Source of the DNA: Solidesulfovibrio magneticus
Lineage (GTDB): Bacteria; Desulfobacterota; Desulfovibrionia; Desulfovibrionales; Desulfovibrionaceae
Direction: 5' to 3'
DNA length: 18,657 bases
Assembly (NCBI GenBank): GCA_002482565.1
Contig: DLGG01000130.1
Coordinates: forward strand, 1-18,657
Below, piece by piece: positions 8,006 to 16,837 of this stretch; within the stretch, counting starts at the first letter, position 1; every line of letters begins with the position of its first letter. The position numbers were made by a program, and so were the translations under genes. The notes beneath the pieces are model-generated. The model saw only the letters and a program-made list of their open reading frames with translations. It made no database searches and was not told where the DNA came from.

Positions 8006-8884
8006 CTACCGCTTCTTTTGCAGCTTGGCCCGGTAGAGAATGGCCCCGAGGTTCATGCCCAGCACCAGGACGATAAGCACCAGCGCCGTGCCGTATTGCA
8101 GGGGGCGGGTCTTGTCGATGTCGGTGCCGGCCGTGGCCAGGACGTAGATGTGGTACGGCAGGGCCATGACCGAGTCGGTGATGCTGGTGGGCAGGTAGGG
8201 CGTGAAAAAGACCGAGGCCGTGAACATGATGGCGGCGGTTTCGCCGGCCACCCGGGAAAGGCCCAGGATCGCGCCGGTGAGCATCCCGGGCATGGCCGCC
8301 GGCAGGACCACCAGCCGGATGGTCTGCCACTTGGTGGCCCCAAGGCCCAGCGAGGCTTCGCGGTAGGTCTGGGGGACGGACTTGAGCGCCTCCTCGGCGG
8401 TGCCGATGATGACCGGCAAAACGAGGATGGACAGGGTCAGGATGCCCGACAAGAGGCTCACGCCCAGGCCGAAGAAGGTGACGAAAAAGGCCAGGCCGAA
8501 CAGGCCGAAGACCACCGAGGGCACGCCGGCTAGGTTGTTGATGCCCAGGCGGATAAGCCGCAGGGTGCGGCCGGGCCGGGCGTATTCGTTGAGGTAGACG
8601 GCCGAGGCCACGCCCAGGGGAAAGGCCACGCACATGGTGCCCAGGCTTAGATAGATGGTGCCCAGGATGCAGGGCAGGATGCCGCCGGCGGTCATGGAAT
8701 CGCGGGGCATTTCGGTCAAAAACGACCAGCTGATGGCCGGCAGGCCTTTGACGAGCAAGAAGCCGCAGATGAGCACCAAGGCGGCCATGTTGATGAGCGA
8801 GGAGGCCCCGAAAACGCCCCACATGATTTTTTGGGTGCGGTGGCGGCGGGCCAGCCCGGCATGGGTGAGGGCGGTCTGGTTCAT
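8006..8884 (-). CDS. pstA: Phosphate ABC transporter permease PstA
   Basis: This 292-residue inner-membrane protein is one of the two channel subunits of the high-affinity phosphate importer. It has about six hydrophobic segments and the ABC permease EAA loop at 176-200 (REASLGLGATKW, then PAAMPG), which docks with the ATPase PstB. The segment NNLAGVPSVVFGLFGLAFF is typical of PstA. The start is supported by AGGAG (complement of 8892-8896) 7 nt upstream, and it begins only 18 nt after the pstC stop, so the two are cotranscribed. The usual next gene, pstB, is absent; hairpin element B and an intergenic region follow instead. Confidence 0.95.
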   Translation of the reverse strand: MNQTALTHAGLARRHRTQKIMWGVFGASSLINMAALVLICGFLLVKGLPAISWSFLTEMPRDSMTAGGILPCILGTIYLSLGTMCVAFPLGVASAVYLNEYARPGRTLRLIRLGINNLAGVPSVVFGLFGLAFFVTFFGLGVSLLSGILTLSILVLPVIIGTAEEALKSVPQTYREASLGLGATKWQTIRLVVLPAAMPGMLTGAILGLSRVAGETAAIMFTASVFFTPYLPTSITDSVMALPYHIYVLATAGTDIDKTRPLQYGTALVLIVLVLGMNLGAILYRAKLQKKR

Positions 8885-8902
8885 GATGTCGCTCCTGGTC
8901 GC

Positions 8903-9796
8903 TTACAAGGTGGCCGCGCCGACCTGCTTGTGCTTTTCGGCCACGTGGCTGGCGATGAGATTAAAGGCCAGGGTGAAGAGAAAGAGCACGATGCCGATGG
9001 CGAACAGCGCCCGGTAGTGGTCGCCGCGAAAGGACGCCTCGGCCATTTCGGCGGCGATGCTCGACGGCATGGGCCGCACCGGGGAGAAAATCGAGTTGGG
9101 GATCATGGCCGCGCCGCCGGCCACCATCAAAACGACCATGGTCTCGCCGATGGCCCGGGACATGCCGAGCATGACGGCGGTGGAGATGCCCGACAGCGAG
9201 GCCGGCAGCACCACCTTGGAAATGGTCTCGAAATGGGTGGCCCCCAGGGCCAGGGAGGCTTCCTTGAGTTCCCGGGGCACGGCGTAGATGGCGTCCTCGG
9301 ACACCGAGCAGATGGTGGGCACGGACATAAACGCCAGCATGATGGCGGCGTTGAAGAGGTTCAGCCCGGTGGCCAGGTCGAAGGTTTCCTGGATAAAGGG
9401 CGCGACCACCACCATGCCGAAAAAGCCGATGACCACGGAAGGCAGGGCGGCCAGCAGCTCCACGATGGGCTTGAAGATGTCGCGGGTGCGGCGGCTGGCG
9501 ATTTCGGCCAGATAGATGGCGGTCATGACGCCCAGGGGAATGGCGATGGCCGAGGACAGGGCCGTGACCGCCAGCGAGGCCACGATGAGCGGAAAGATGC
9601 CGAACTCATGGGGTTCGGAGGTGGGATACCAGTAGTGGCCGAAAAGGAAGTCCGTCACCGAGACGATCTTGAAGATCGGCAGGCCCTCGATGAAGAGGTA
9701 GAGCATGATCAGGGCCAGGGCCACGATGGAGCTTAAGGCCGTGAGGAAAAAGGCGTTGCGGATCAGGTTGTCCTTGGTCTGGCGGGACATGGCCAT
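8903..9796 (-). CDS. pstC: Phosphate ABC transporter permease PstC
   Basis: This 297-residue inner-membrane subunit pairs with PstA to form the phosphate channel. It has about six hydrophobic segments (first at about 13-36), ELLAALPSVVIGFFGM in the middle, and the EAA loop at 179-200 (EASLALGATHF, then PASLSG). I chose the ATG at 9796 because GGGAG (complement of 9804-9808) lies 7 nt upstream; a second in-frame ATG six bases on (MSRQTKD) is also possible. It follows pstS after 78 nt that contain a strong hairpin, which would allow less permease than binding protein to be made. Confidence 0.95.
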   Translation of the reverse strand: MAMSRQTKDNLIRNAFFLTALSSIVALALIMLYLFIEGLPIFKIVSVTDFLFGHYWYPTSEPHEFGIFPLIVASLAVTALSSAIAIPLGVMTAIYLAEIASRRTRDIFKPIVELLAALPSVVIGFFGMVVVAPFIQETFDLATGLNLFNAAIMLAFMSVPTICSVSEDAIYAVPRELKEASLALGATHFETISKVVLPASLSGISTAVMLGMSRAIGETMVVLMVAGGAAMIPNSIFSPVRPMPSSIAAEMAEASFRGDHYRALFAIGIVLFLFTLAFNLIASHVAEKHKQVGAATL

Positions 9797-9813
9797 GGCG
9801 TGTCTCCCGGGAG

Positions 9814-9847
9814 CGCGCCCCGGCCCGCTTTGGCGGTCCGGGGCGCG
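9814..9847 (-). terminator. Strong hairpin between pstS and pstC (partial terminator or processing stem)
   Basis: Perfect 10-bp arms CGCGCCCCGG (9814-9823) and CCGGGGCGCG (9838-9847) enclose 14 nt that can form a further 4-bp stem (CCGC/GCGG). There is no U-run, so full termination is unlikely. In binding-protein operons such intercistronic stems commonly protect the upstream message and lower expression downstream, which would fit high PstS and low PstC/PstA levels. Confidence 0.65.
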
Positions 9848-9874
9848 AAGGGTTCTTCGTGGGACGGGCGGGGA

Positions 9875-10678
9875 TTAGTTGAGCGGCACGAAGCCGGCTT
9901 CCTTGACGAGCTTCTGGCCTTCGGCGCCGAGCAGGAAGTCGACCAGGCCCTTGACCGCGCCGGCGGGCTCGCCGTTGGTGTAGAGGTAGAGGTCGCGGGA
10001 GATGGGGAACTTCTTGGACTTGGCGTTTTCGGCCGTGGGCTCGACGCCGTTGACCTTCAGCGCCTTGGTGGAGGCGTCGAGGTAGCCGATGCCGACGTAG
10101 CCCAGGGCGTTCTTGTTCTTGCTGACGGCCTGAACCACCGCGCCGCTGGAAGCCTGCATCAGCGCGCCGGGGAACACGCGTTCCTTCTTCATGACCAGAC
10201 CTTCCCAGGTCTCGTAGGTGCCCGACGAGGTGTCGCGGGAGATGACGACCACCGGGCCTTCGCCGCCCAGGTCCTTCCAGGAGGTGATCTTGCCCATGTA
10301 GAGATCCTTGAGCTGGTCGGTGGTGATCTCGGTCAGCTTGTTGGCCGGGTTGACCACGGGCACGATGGCGTCGATGGCGCACACGATCTGCTTGGGCGCG
10401 ATGTTCTTGGTCTTGGCCAGATCGATTTCCTTGGCTTCCATGGCGCGCGAGGCCATGGCCACGTCGGTGGCGCCGTCGATGAGCGCCTTGATGCCGTTGC
10501 CCGAGCCGCCGCCGGACACCGAGATCTTCACGTCGGGATGAGCCTTCATGTAGGCCTCGACGATTTTCTGCATGATGGGCAGGACGGTGGTGGAACCGTC
10601 GACCTTGATGGTGGTGTCGGCCAGAGCGGCAGAGGCCATCATCAGAAACGCGGCCACGATGCCAATAAGCTTTTTCAT
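9875..10678 (-). CDS. pstS: Periplasmic phosphate-binding protein PstS
   Basis: This 267-residue protein delivers phosphate to the PstCA channel. It has a Sec signal peptide (MKK, hydrophobic core, probable cleavage after ALA at residue 20) and no lipobox cysteine, so it should be soluble in the periplasm. Family phosphate-binding loops are visible: DGSTTVLP after the signal peptide, SGGGSGNGIKAL, and SRDTSSGTYETW. The start is supported by GGAGG (complement of 10685-10689) 6 nt before the ATG. It is first in the pstS-pstC-pstA order and has a Pho-box-like array about 85-125 bases upstream, which suggests induction by phosphate starvation through a PhoB-type regulator. Confidence 0.95.
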   Translation of the reverse strand: MKKLIGIVAAFLMMASAALADTTIKVDGSTTVLPIMQKIVEAYMKAHPDVKISVSGGGSGNGIKALIDGATDVAMASRAMEAKEIDLAKTKNIAPKQIVCAIDAIVPVVNPANKLTEITTDQLKDLYMGKITSWKDLGGEGPVVVISRDTSSGTYETWEGLVMKKERVFPGALMQASSGAVVQAVSKNKNALGYVGIGYLDASTKALKVNGVEPTAENAKSKKFPISRDLYLYTNGEPAGAVKGLVDFLLGAEGQKLVKEAGFVPLN

Positions 10679-10761
10679 GAGAATCCTCCGTATGAAAGTG
10701 ATTGTCGCGCAAGGTTGGCGCGAATTGCCCCAGGTGACGAAGGGGAAGGTAGAAAGGCTCC

Positions 10762-10801
10762 GTTACGGTCCGGTGACGCGGGGGACAAGAACGCGTGACG
10801 T
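10762..10801 (-). promoter_or_regulatory. Candidate tandem Pho box upstream of pstS
   Basis: On the minus strand four 7-mers recur every 11 nt: ACGTCAC (10801-10795), TCTTGTC (10790-10784), GCGTCAC (10779-10773) and CCGTAAC (10768-10762). The 7-mer plus 4-nt spacer layout and the GTCA core resemble the PhoB site CTGTCAT-N4-CTGTCAT. The second 7-mer matches poorly. A weak -10 such as TTTCTA or TACCTT lies around 10755-10746, about where a PhoB-dependent promoter would place it. Confidence 0.4.
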
Positions 10802-10895
10802 CGGTTCCGCCGCCCGTTTCCGCGCCATTTCCGACATACGCCTCGGGCGGATTTGTGACAACGGCCACGAACGGCCCGCCGCCGCCTCGCCCGCC

Positions 10896-10924
10896 TTGAC
10901 CCGGGGCGGCCGGCGGTCTATCCA
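10896..10924 (+). promoter_or_regulatory. Probable sigma-70-type promoter of rpe
   Basis: TTGACC (10896-10901, 5 of 6 to consensus) and TATCCA (10919-10924) are separated by 17 nt. The start would be near 10931, giving a leader of about 40 nt. The pstS and rpe genes diverge across 293 nt, and this promoter is separate from the Pho-box-like array. Confidence 0.5.
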
Positions 10925-11608
10925 GGAGATAACGACGCCGTGCGCGTCACAAACATTCAGCCGGAGCCGCCATGACGCCGCCGTTTATTTTGTCGCCCTC
11001 GCTTCTGTCCTCGGACTTCGCCCGGCTGGCCGACGAACTGGCCGCCCTGGAAGCGGCCGGATTGTCCTGGGTCCACCTCGACGTCATGGACGGGCTTTTC
11101 GTGCCCAACATCACCTTCGGGCCGCCGCTTATCGCCGCCATGCGCAAAACGAGCCGGCTGTATTTCGACACCCACCTCATGATCGAACGCCCCGAGCGCT
11201 ATCTGGCCGAATTTCGGGCCGCCGGCTCGGACCTCATCTGCGTCCACGCCGAGGCCACCGTCCACCTGGAGCGCGCCGTGGCCGAGATCGCCCGCCTGGG
11301 CGCGGCCCCGGCCGTGGCGCTCAATCCGGCCACGCCGCTTTCGGCCGTGGAGTGGCTGCTGCCCCAGCTCGACATGGTGCTCATCATGACCGTCAACCCG
11401 GGTTTTGGCGGCCAGTCCTTCATCCCCTTCTGCCTGGACAAGATCCGGGCTTTAAGCGCCCTGCGCCGTGAGCGGGGACTTTCCTTCCGCATCCAGGTCG
11501 ACGGCGGCGTGACCCCGGACAACACGGCCGCCCTGCTGGCCGCCGGAGCCGACGTCCTGGTTTCGGGCTCGGCCTTTTTCGGACACCCCCCCTACAAGGA
11601 ACGCCTCG

Positions 11609-13609
<2,001 letters not shown>

Positions 13610-13614
13610 ACATC

Positions 13615-13941
13615 ATGCAAGACCCCAGACGCCGCGCCCTGGTCTTCCTGCTCGGGGAGCACGAACTGCTTGCGGCCGAGGCCGAAGAAGCCCTGGCCGT
13701 GGCCGGGCCGGTCCTGGCCGCGGCCCTGTCCCGCCTGGATCAGGCCGCGGCCGGCCACAACCCCGCCGCCTGCGCCGAGGCCGCCCACGGCCTCAAGGGC
13801 AATCTGTTGAACCTCGGCCTGGCCGAGCTGGCCCAGACCGCCGAGCACGCCTGCGCCGCCGCCCGCCAAGGCAAACTGGCCCCGGCCAGACGCGCCGCGG
13901 CGACCCTGCGCCAGGCGTTGGCCACGCTGCTGCCCGGCTGA
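13615..13941 (+). CDS. Stand-alone histidine phosphotransfer (HPt) protein
   Basis: This small 108-residue helical protein has the HPt motif AAHGLKGNLLNLGL around residues 56-69. His58 is the predicted phospho-accepting residue and is followed by the typical LKG. It begins 5 nt after the stop of the hybrid kinase with no clear ribosome site, which suggests translational coupling. It most likely carries phosphate from Asp595 of that kinase to a response regulator encoded elsewhere, because none lies adjacent. Only the region around the histidine is strongly diagnostic; the rest is Ala/Leu-rich helix. Confidence 0.88.
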   Translation: MQDPRRRALVFLLGEHELLAAEAEEALAVAGPVLAAALSRLDQAAAGHNPAACAEAAHGLKGNLLNLGLAELAQTAEHACAAARQGKLAPARRAAATLRQALATLLPG

Positions 13942-14007
13942 TCCGGCGACACTTTTCCCGCCCGACGGTCTAGGCAGCCCTGCCCGGTCGTGCTACCTGT
14001 CGCGTCC

Positions 14008-14964
14008 ATGAACACGCCCCATGAAGCCGCCGCCGGCCCCATTTTCGTCGCCGGCCACCGGGGCCTTGTCGGCTCCGCCATCGCCAGGGTTCTCGCCGCC
14101 AAAGGCCACGACGTCATCACCCGCACCCATCGGGAACTCGATCTGACCAGTCAGGCCGACGTCAGCGCCTTTTTCACGGCCGCCAAGCCGGCCGCCGTGT
14201 TCCTGGCCGCGGCCAAGGTCGGCGGCATCCACGCCAACAGCACGTATCCGGCCGATTTCATCCGCGACAATCTGCTCATCCAGACCAACGTCATTGACGC
14301 GGCCTATAAAAGCGGCGTGCAAAAACTCGTGTTCCTGGGGTCCTCCTGCATCTACCCCAAGTTCGCCCCGCAACCCATGCCGGAATCGGCGCTGTTGACC
14401 GGCCCCCTGGAAGAAACCAACCAGTGGTACGCCATCGCCAAGATCGCCGGCATCAAAATGTGCCAGGCCTACCACCGCCAATACGGCTTCTCCGCCATCA
14501 GCCTCATGCCCACCAACCTCTACGGGCCTGGCGACAACTTCACCCCCGTCAACTCCCACGTCATCCCCGGGCTCATGCGCCGCTTCCACGAGGCGCGCCT
14601 GGAAAACCGCGACAGCGTCGCCGTCTGGGGCACCGGCAACGCCCTGCGCGAATTCCTCCACGTCGACGACATGGCCGCCGCCGCCCTGGCCTGCTTCGAA
14701 CGCTACGACGACGAGGAAATCGTCAACATCGGCTCCGGCGAGGAAGTCAGCATCCGCGAACTCGCCGCACTCATGGCCAAAGTCACGGGATTCGCCGGCC
14801 GCATCGTCTTCGATGCCTCCAAACCCGACGGCACGCCGCGCAAGATCGTGGACATCAAACGCCTCTCCAGCCTGGGCTGGAAACCCCGCCATACCCTCGC
14901 CGAAGGACTCGAACAAACCTACCGCTGGTTCTGCGACAACATCGCCTCGGTCCGCATGGCGTAA
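14008..14964 (+). CDS. fcl: GDP-L-fucose synthase
   Basis: This NADPH-dependent epimerase/reductase converts GDP-4-keto-6-deoxymannose to GDP-L-fucose, a sugar donor for surface polysaccharide. The 318-residue protein is an extended SDR enzyme with Rossmann motif GHRGLVGSAI, AKVGGIHAN, catalytic Ser112 and Cys114 in GSSCIYP, Tyr141 and Lys145 in YAIAK, and His184 in NSHVIPGL. These align with the E. coli enzyme at a constant offset of five residues. I prefer the ATG at 14008; an in-frame GTG at 13990 would add six residues, and neither has a clear ribosome site. The usual partner gmd is not in the window. It follows the HPt gene by 66 nt without a convincing promoter, so it may be read with the rpe-kinase-HPt group. 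A series of hairpins follows the stop. Confidence 0.95.
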   Translation: MNTPHEAAAGPIFVAGHRGLVGSAIARVLAAKGHDVITRTHRELDLTSQADVSAFFTAAKPAAVFLAAAKVGGIHANSTYPADFIRDNLLIQTNVIDAAYKSGVQKLVFLGSSCIYPKFAPQPMPESALLTGPLEETNQWYAIAKIAGIKMCQAYHRQYGFSAISLMPTNLYGPGDNFTPVNSHVIPGLMRRFHEARLENRDSVAVWGTGNALREFLHVDDMAAAALACFERYDDEEIVNIGSGEEVSIRELAALMAKVTGFAGRIVFDASKPDGTPRKIVDIKRLSSLGWKPRHTLAEGLEQTYRWFCDNIASVRMA

Positions 14965-15033
14965 TCCGGGGCGCTGCCCTGGACCCGCTGGGGCTCTGCC
15001 CCAGACCCCGCCGGGGGGAGTCACTCCCCCCGG
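14965..15033 (+). terminator. Three tandem hairpins downstream of fcl
   Basis: Starting at the fcl stop there are three consecutive stems. The first is TCCGGGGC/GCCCTGGA (14965-14972, 14976-14983, one G-T pair). The second is CTGGGGC/GCCCCAG (14988-14994, 14998-15004). The third is a perfect 10-bp CCGGGGGGAG/CTCCCCCCGG (15011-15020, 15024-15033). All have 3-nt loops. No U-run follows, so this may work as a Rho-type or stabilising 3' end. The third stem resembles the core stem of elements A-C but lacks their GCCTCCGGCGGCC flank. Confidence 0.6.
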
Positions 15034-15135
15034 TCCCCCCGTTCGGCGTCGTGGCGCGGGAAGGGCTGCGGGCACCGGGAGGTTTGGCGTTGGCGGAACG
15101 AAGATGGGGCCGTTGCCTTTTCAGGGCGAGTTTGA

Positions 15136-15177
15136 AGGACTTTTACTTTGAAAGCCTCTTCAGAGGCAAAAGACCTT
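15136..15177 (-). terminator. Bulged hairpin in the fcl/sigma-54-activator convergent region
   Basis: AAGGACTTTT (15136-15145) pairs with AAAAGACCTT (15168-15177) with one mismatch, and GCCTC (15154-15158) with GAGGC (15163-15167), leaving a 9-nt bulge on one side. Read on the minus strand the inner stem is followed by TTTC, so it could end transcription of the sigma-54 activator gene. The rest of 15034-15275 holds no gene I can support. Confidence 0.4.
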
Positions 15178-15275
15178 AAAGGAATTTCGCTTCCCCAGAT
15201 GCGGCGCTTCGCCGCGGCCACAGACCCCGACGCACCGCATCCCGACCGTCTCGCCACCTGCTTCCCCGTCGAGGG

Positions 15276-15312
15276 GGTCCGGGGGGGATCATCCCCCCCG
15301 GCCGCCGGAGGC
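15276..15312 (-). repeat. Interspersed hairpin element, copy C (contains the stop of the sigma-54 activator)
   Basis: It has the same layout as copies A and B: GCCTCCGGCGGCC, then a perfect 10-bp stem (15279-15288 with 15292-15301), then GGACC in minus-strand sense. Its 3-nt loop (15289-15291) reads TGA, and this TGA is the in-frame stop codon of the sigma-54 activator. Codons for the last seven residues (ASGGRGG) lie within the element. Confidence 0.8.
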
Positions 15313-16674
15313 CTCTTCATCTCCTCCTCCGTCCCTTCCTTCCTCCGTTTCACCTGGCCCTTTTTCCAGTATCCGCCGCAGGGTATCCTTGGTGACGTCG
15401 AGTTCGCGGCAGGCGGCCATGGTTTTGCCGTGGTGGCGGTCCAGGGCGGCTTTGGCGGCGGCGTATTTGACGGCGCGCATGGTGTGCGGGGTCGTGTCCG
15501 GGAGTGTGGCGGTCGTGGGGGAGGGGCGCAGGTAGTCGGGCAGGTGTTCGGGCCCGATGCGGCCGCTGGGGCAGAGGATGAAGGCGTATTCCAGGATGTT
15601 TTGCAGTTCGCGGACGTTGCCGGGGTAGTCGTGGCGCAGGAGAATGCGCAAGGCGTCGTCGCGCACGCCGACGACGGATTTTTCGCGCAGGAGGTTCAAG
15701 CGTTCGATGAAGGTGGCGACGAGCAGGGGGATGTCTTCGGGGCGTTCCCGCAGGGGGGGCAGGGCGATGCGCGCGACGCTCAAGCGGTAGAAGAGGTCGC
15801 GGCGGAACGCGCCGGAGGCGGCCATGGCTTCCAGGTCGCGGTTGGTGGCGGCGAGGATGCGCACGTCGGCGGGGACGGTCTTGTCCGAGCCGAGGGGTTC
15901 GTAGACGCGTTCCTGGAGCACGCGCAGGAGTTTGACTTGCAGGGGCAGCGGCAGTTCGCCGATTTCGTCGAGGAACAGGGTGCCGCCGGCGGCCAGGGCG
16001 AAGCGGCCTTTGCGTTCGGTTTTGGCGTCGGTGAACGCGCCGCGCGCGTGGCCGAAGAGTTCCGATTCCAGGAGTTCGCCGGGGATGGCCCCGCAGTTGA
16101 CGGCGACGAATGGCCCTGCGGCGCGGGGGCTTAAGTTGTGCAGGGCGCGGGCGAAGAGTTCCTTGCCGGTGCCGGATTCGCCAAGGAGCAGCACGGTGGC
16201 CCCGCTTTGGGCGATGGGCGGCAGCAGGTCGAGGTGCCGGGCCATTTCCCTGTTCCGGGTGACGATGTCCTCGAGGGTGCGCACGCCTTGCAGTTCCTTG
16301 CGCAGGCGGTCGAGGTCGGAGATGTCACGGAAGGTTTCGACGCCGCCGACGATGCGGCCCGAAGCGTCGCGAAGCGGCGCGGCGCTGATGCTGACGGGCA
16401 CTTTGCGGCCGTCGGGGCGCACGATGAAGATGGCTTTTTCGGAAAGCGTGGCGTCGTCGCGGATGCAGGCCCCGAGCGCGCAGTCGCGGTCGCATAGGCT
16501 CGAGTGGAACACTTCCCAGCATTTGCGGCCAAGGGCTTCGGCCGGGGCGAGGCCGGCGATGTCGCCGGCGGCGCGGTTGAAGAAGGTGATCGTGAAGTCC
16601 GTGTCCACGGTGAAGACGCCGTCGGCCAGGGATTCCATGATTTCTTCGCAGGGGATGTCGCGGGGCAGGGCCAT
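15289..16674 (-). CDS. Sigma-54-dependent activator: PAS-AAA+-Fis
   Basis: A 461-residue enhancer-binding protein that would activate RNA polymerase carrying sigma-54. An N-terminal PAS domain (about 8-120) contains a cysteine group at Cys52, 61, 65 and 70. The AAA+ domain (about 135-380) has Walker A GESGTGKE (165-172), Walker B LFLDEI (Asp236/Glu237) and the sigma-54 contact loop GAFTDA (212-217) in place of GAFTGA. A Fis-type helix-turn-helix lies at about 403-437. I take the ATG at 16674, where homology begins; the frame is open upstream without likely coding. The tail after about 438 is Gly/Glu-rich and runs into repeat copy C, ending in its loop. It diverges from the glycosyltransferase gene and is convergent with fcl. 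There is no REC domain, so sensing is by PAS. Confidence 0.94.
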   Translation of the reverse strand: MALPRDIPCEEIMESLADGVFTVDTDFTITFFNRAAGDIAGLAPAEALGRKCWEVFHSSLCDRDCALGACIRDDATLSEKAIFIVRPDGRKVPVSISAAPLRDASGRIVGGVETFRDISDLDRLRKELQGVRTLEDIVTRNREMARHLDLLPPIAQSGATVLLLGESGTGKELFARALHNLSPRAAGPFVAVNCGAIPGELLESELFGHARGAFTDAKTERKGRFALAAGGTLFLDEIGELPLPLQVKLLRVLQERVYEPLGSDKTVPADVRILAATNRDLEAMAASGAFRRDLFYRLSVARIALPPLRERPEDIPLLVATFIERLNLLREKSVVGVRDDALRILLRHDYPGNVRELQNILEYAFILCPSGRIGPEHLPDYLRPSPTTATLPDTTPHTMRAVKYAAAKAALDRHHGKTMAACRELDVTKDTLRRILEKGPGETEEGRDGGGDEEASGGRGG

Positions 16675-16711
16675 AGGGGATCGCCTTTTCGCGCGCGGCG
16701 GCGCTTGGCGC

Positions 16712-16741
16712 ACGATAGCGCAGGCCGGCGGGCGTGTCCAA
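16712..16741 (-). promoter_or_regulatory. Probable sigma-70-type promoter of the sigma-54 activator gene
   Basis: On the minus strand TTGGAC (16741-16736) and TATCGT (16717-16712) are 18 nt apart. Transcription would start near 16705, giving a leader of about 30 nt. The -35 sequence is the same as that proposed for nhaB. Confidence 0.45.
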
Positions 16742-16754
16742 GGGGGGCTAGTCC

Positions 16755-16783
16755 TTGACTTCCCGGGGGGCAGTCCGGATAAA
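16755..16783 (+). promoter_or_regulatory. Probable sigma-70-type promoter of the glycosyltransferase-like gene
   Basis: TTGACT (16755-16760, 5 of 6) and GATAAA (16778-16783, 4 of 6) are separated by 17 nt, giving a leader of about 48 nt to the ATG at 16838. Its -35 lies only 13 nt from the -35 of the divergent sigma-54 activator promoter. Confidence 0.55.
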
Positions 16784-16837
16784 CGGCCGTGAAACGGGGG
16801 AAACGGCGTTTCCCCGCGCCATGCCGGGAGGTTTTCC

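Noticed and set aside
9606..10868. Minus-strand frame overlapping pstS and part of pstC.
   Set aside because: It is a shadow of pstS with no homology; the pstS frame has a signal peptide and phosphate-binding loops.
13971..13999. Possible promoter for fcl (TAGGCA, 17 nt, TACCTG).
   Set aside because: The -10 matches only two bases, and the start would fall within a few bases of the ATG; readthrough from the HPt gene is at least as likely.
15148..16134. Plus-strand frame of 328 codons over the 3' part of the sigma-54 activator.
   Set aside because: It is Gly/Val/Gln-rich shadow coding opposite clear AAA+ and Fis motifs.
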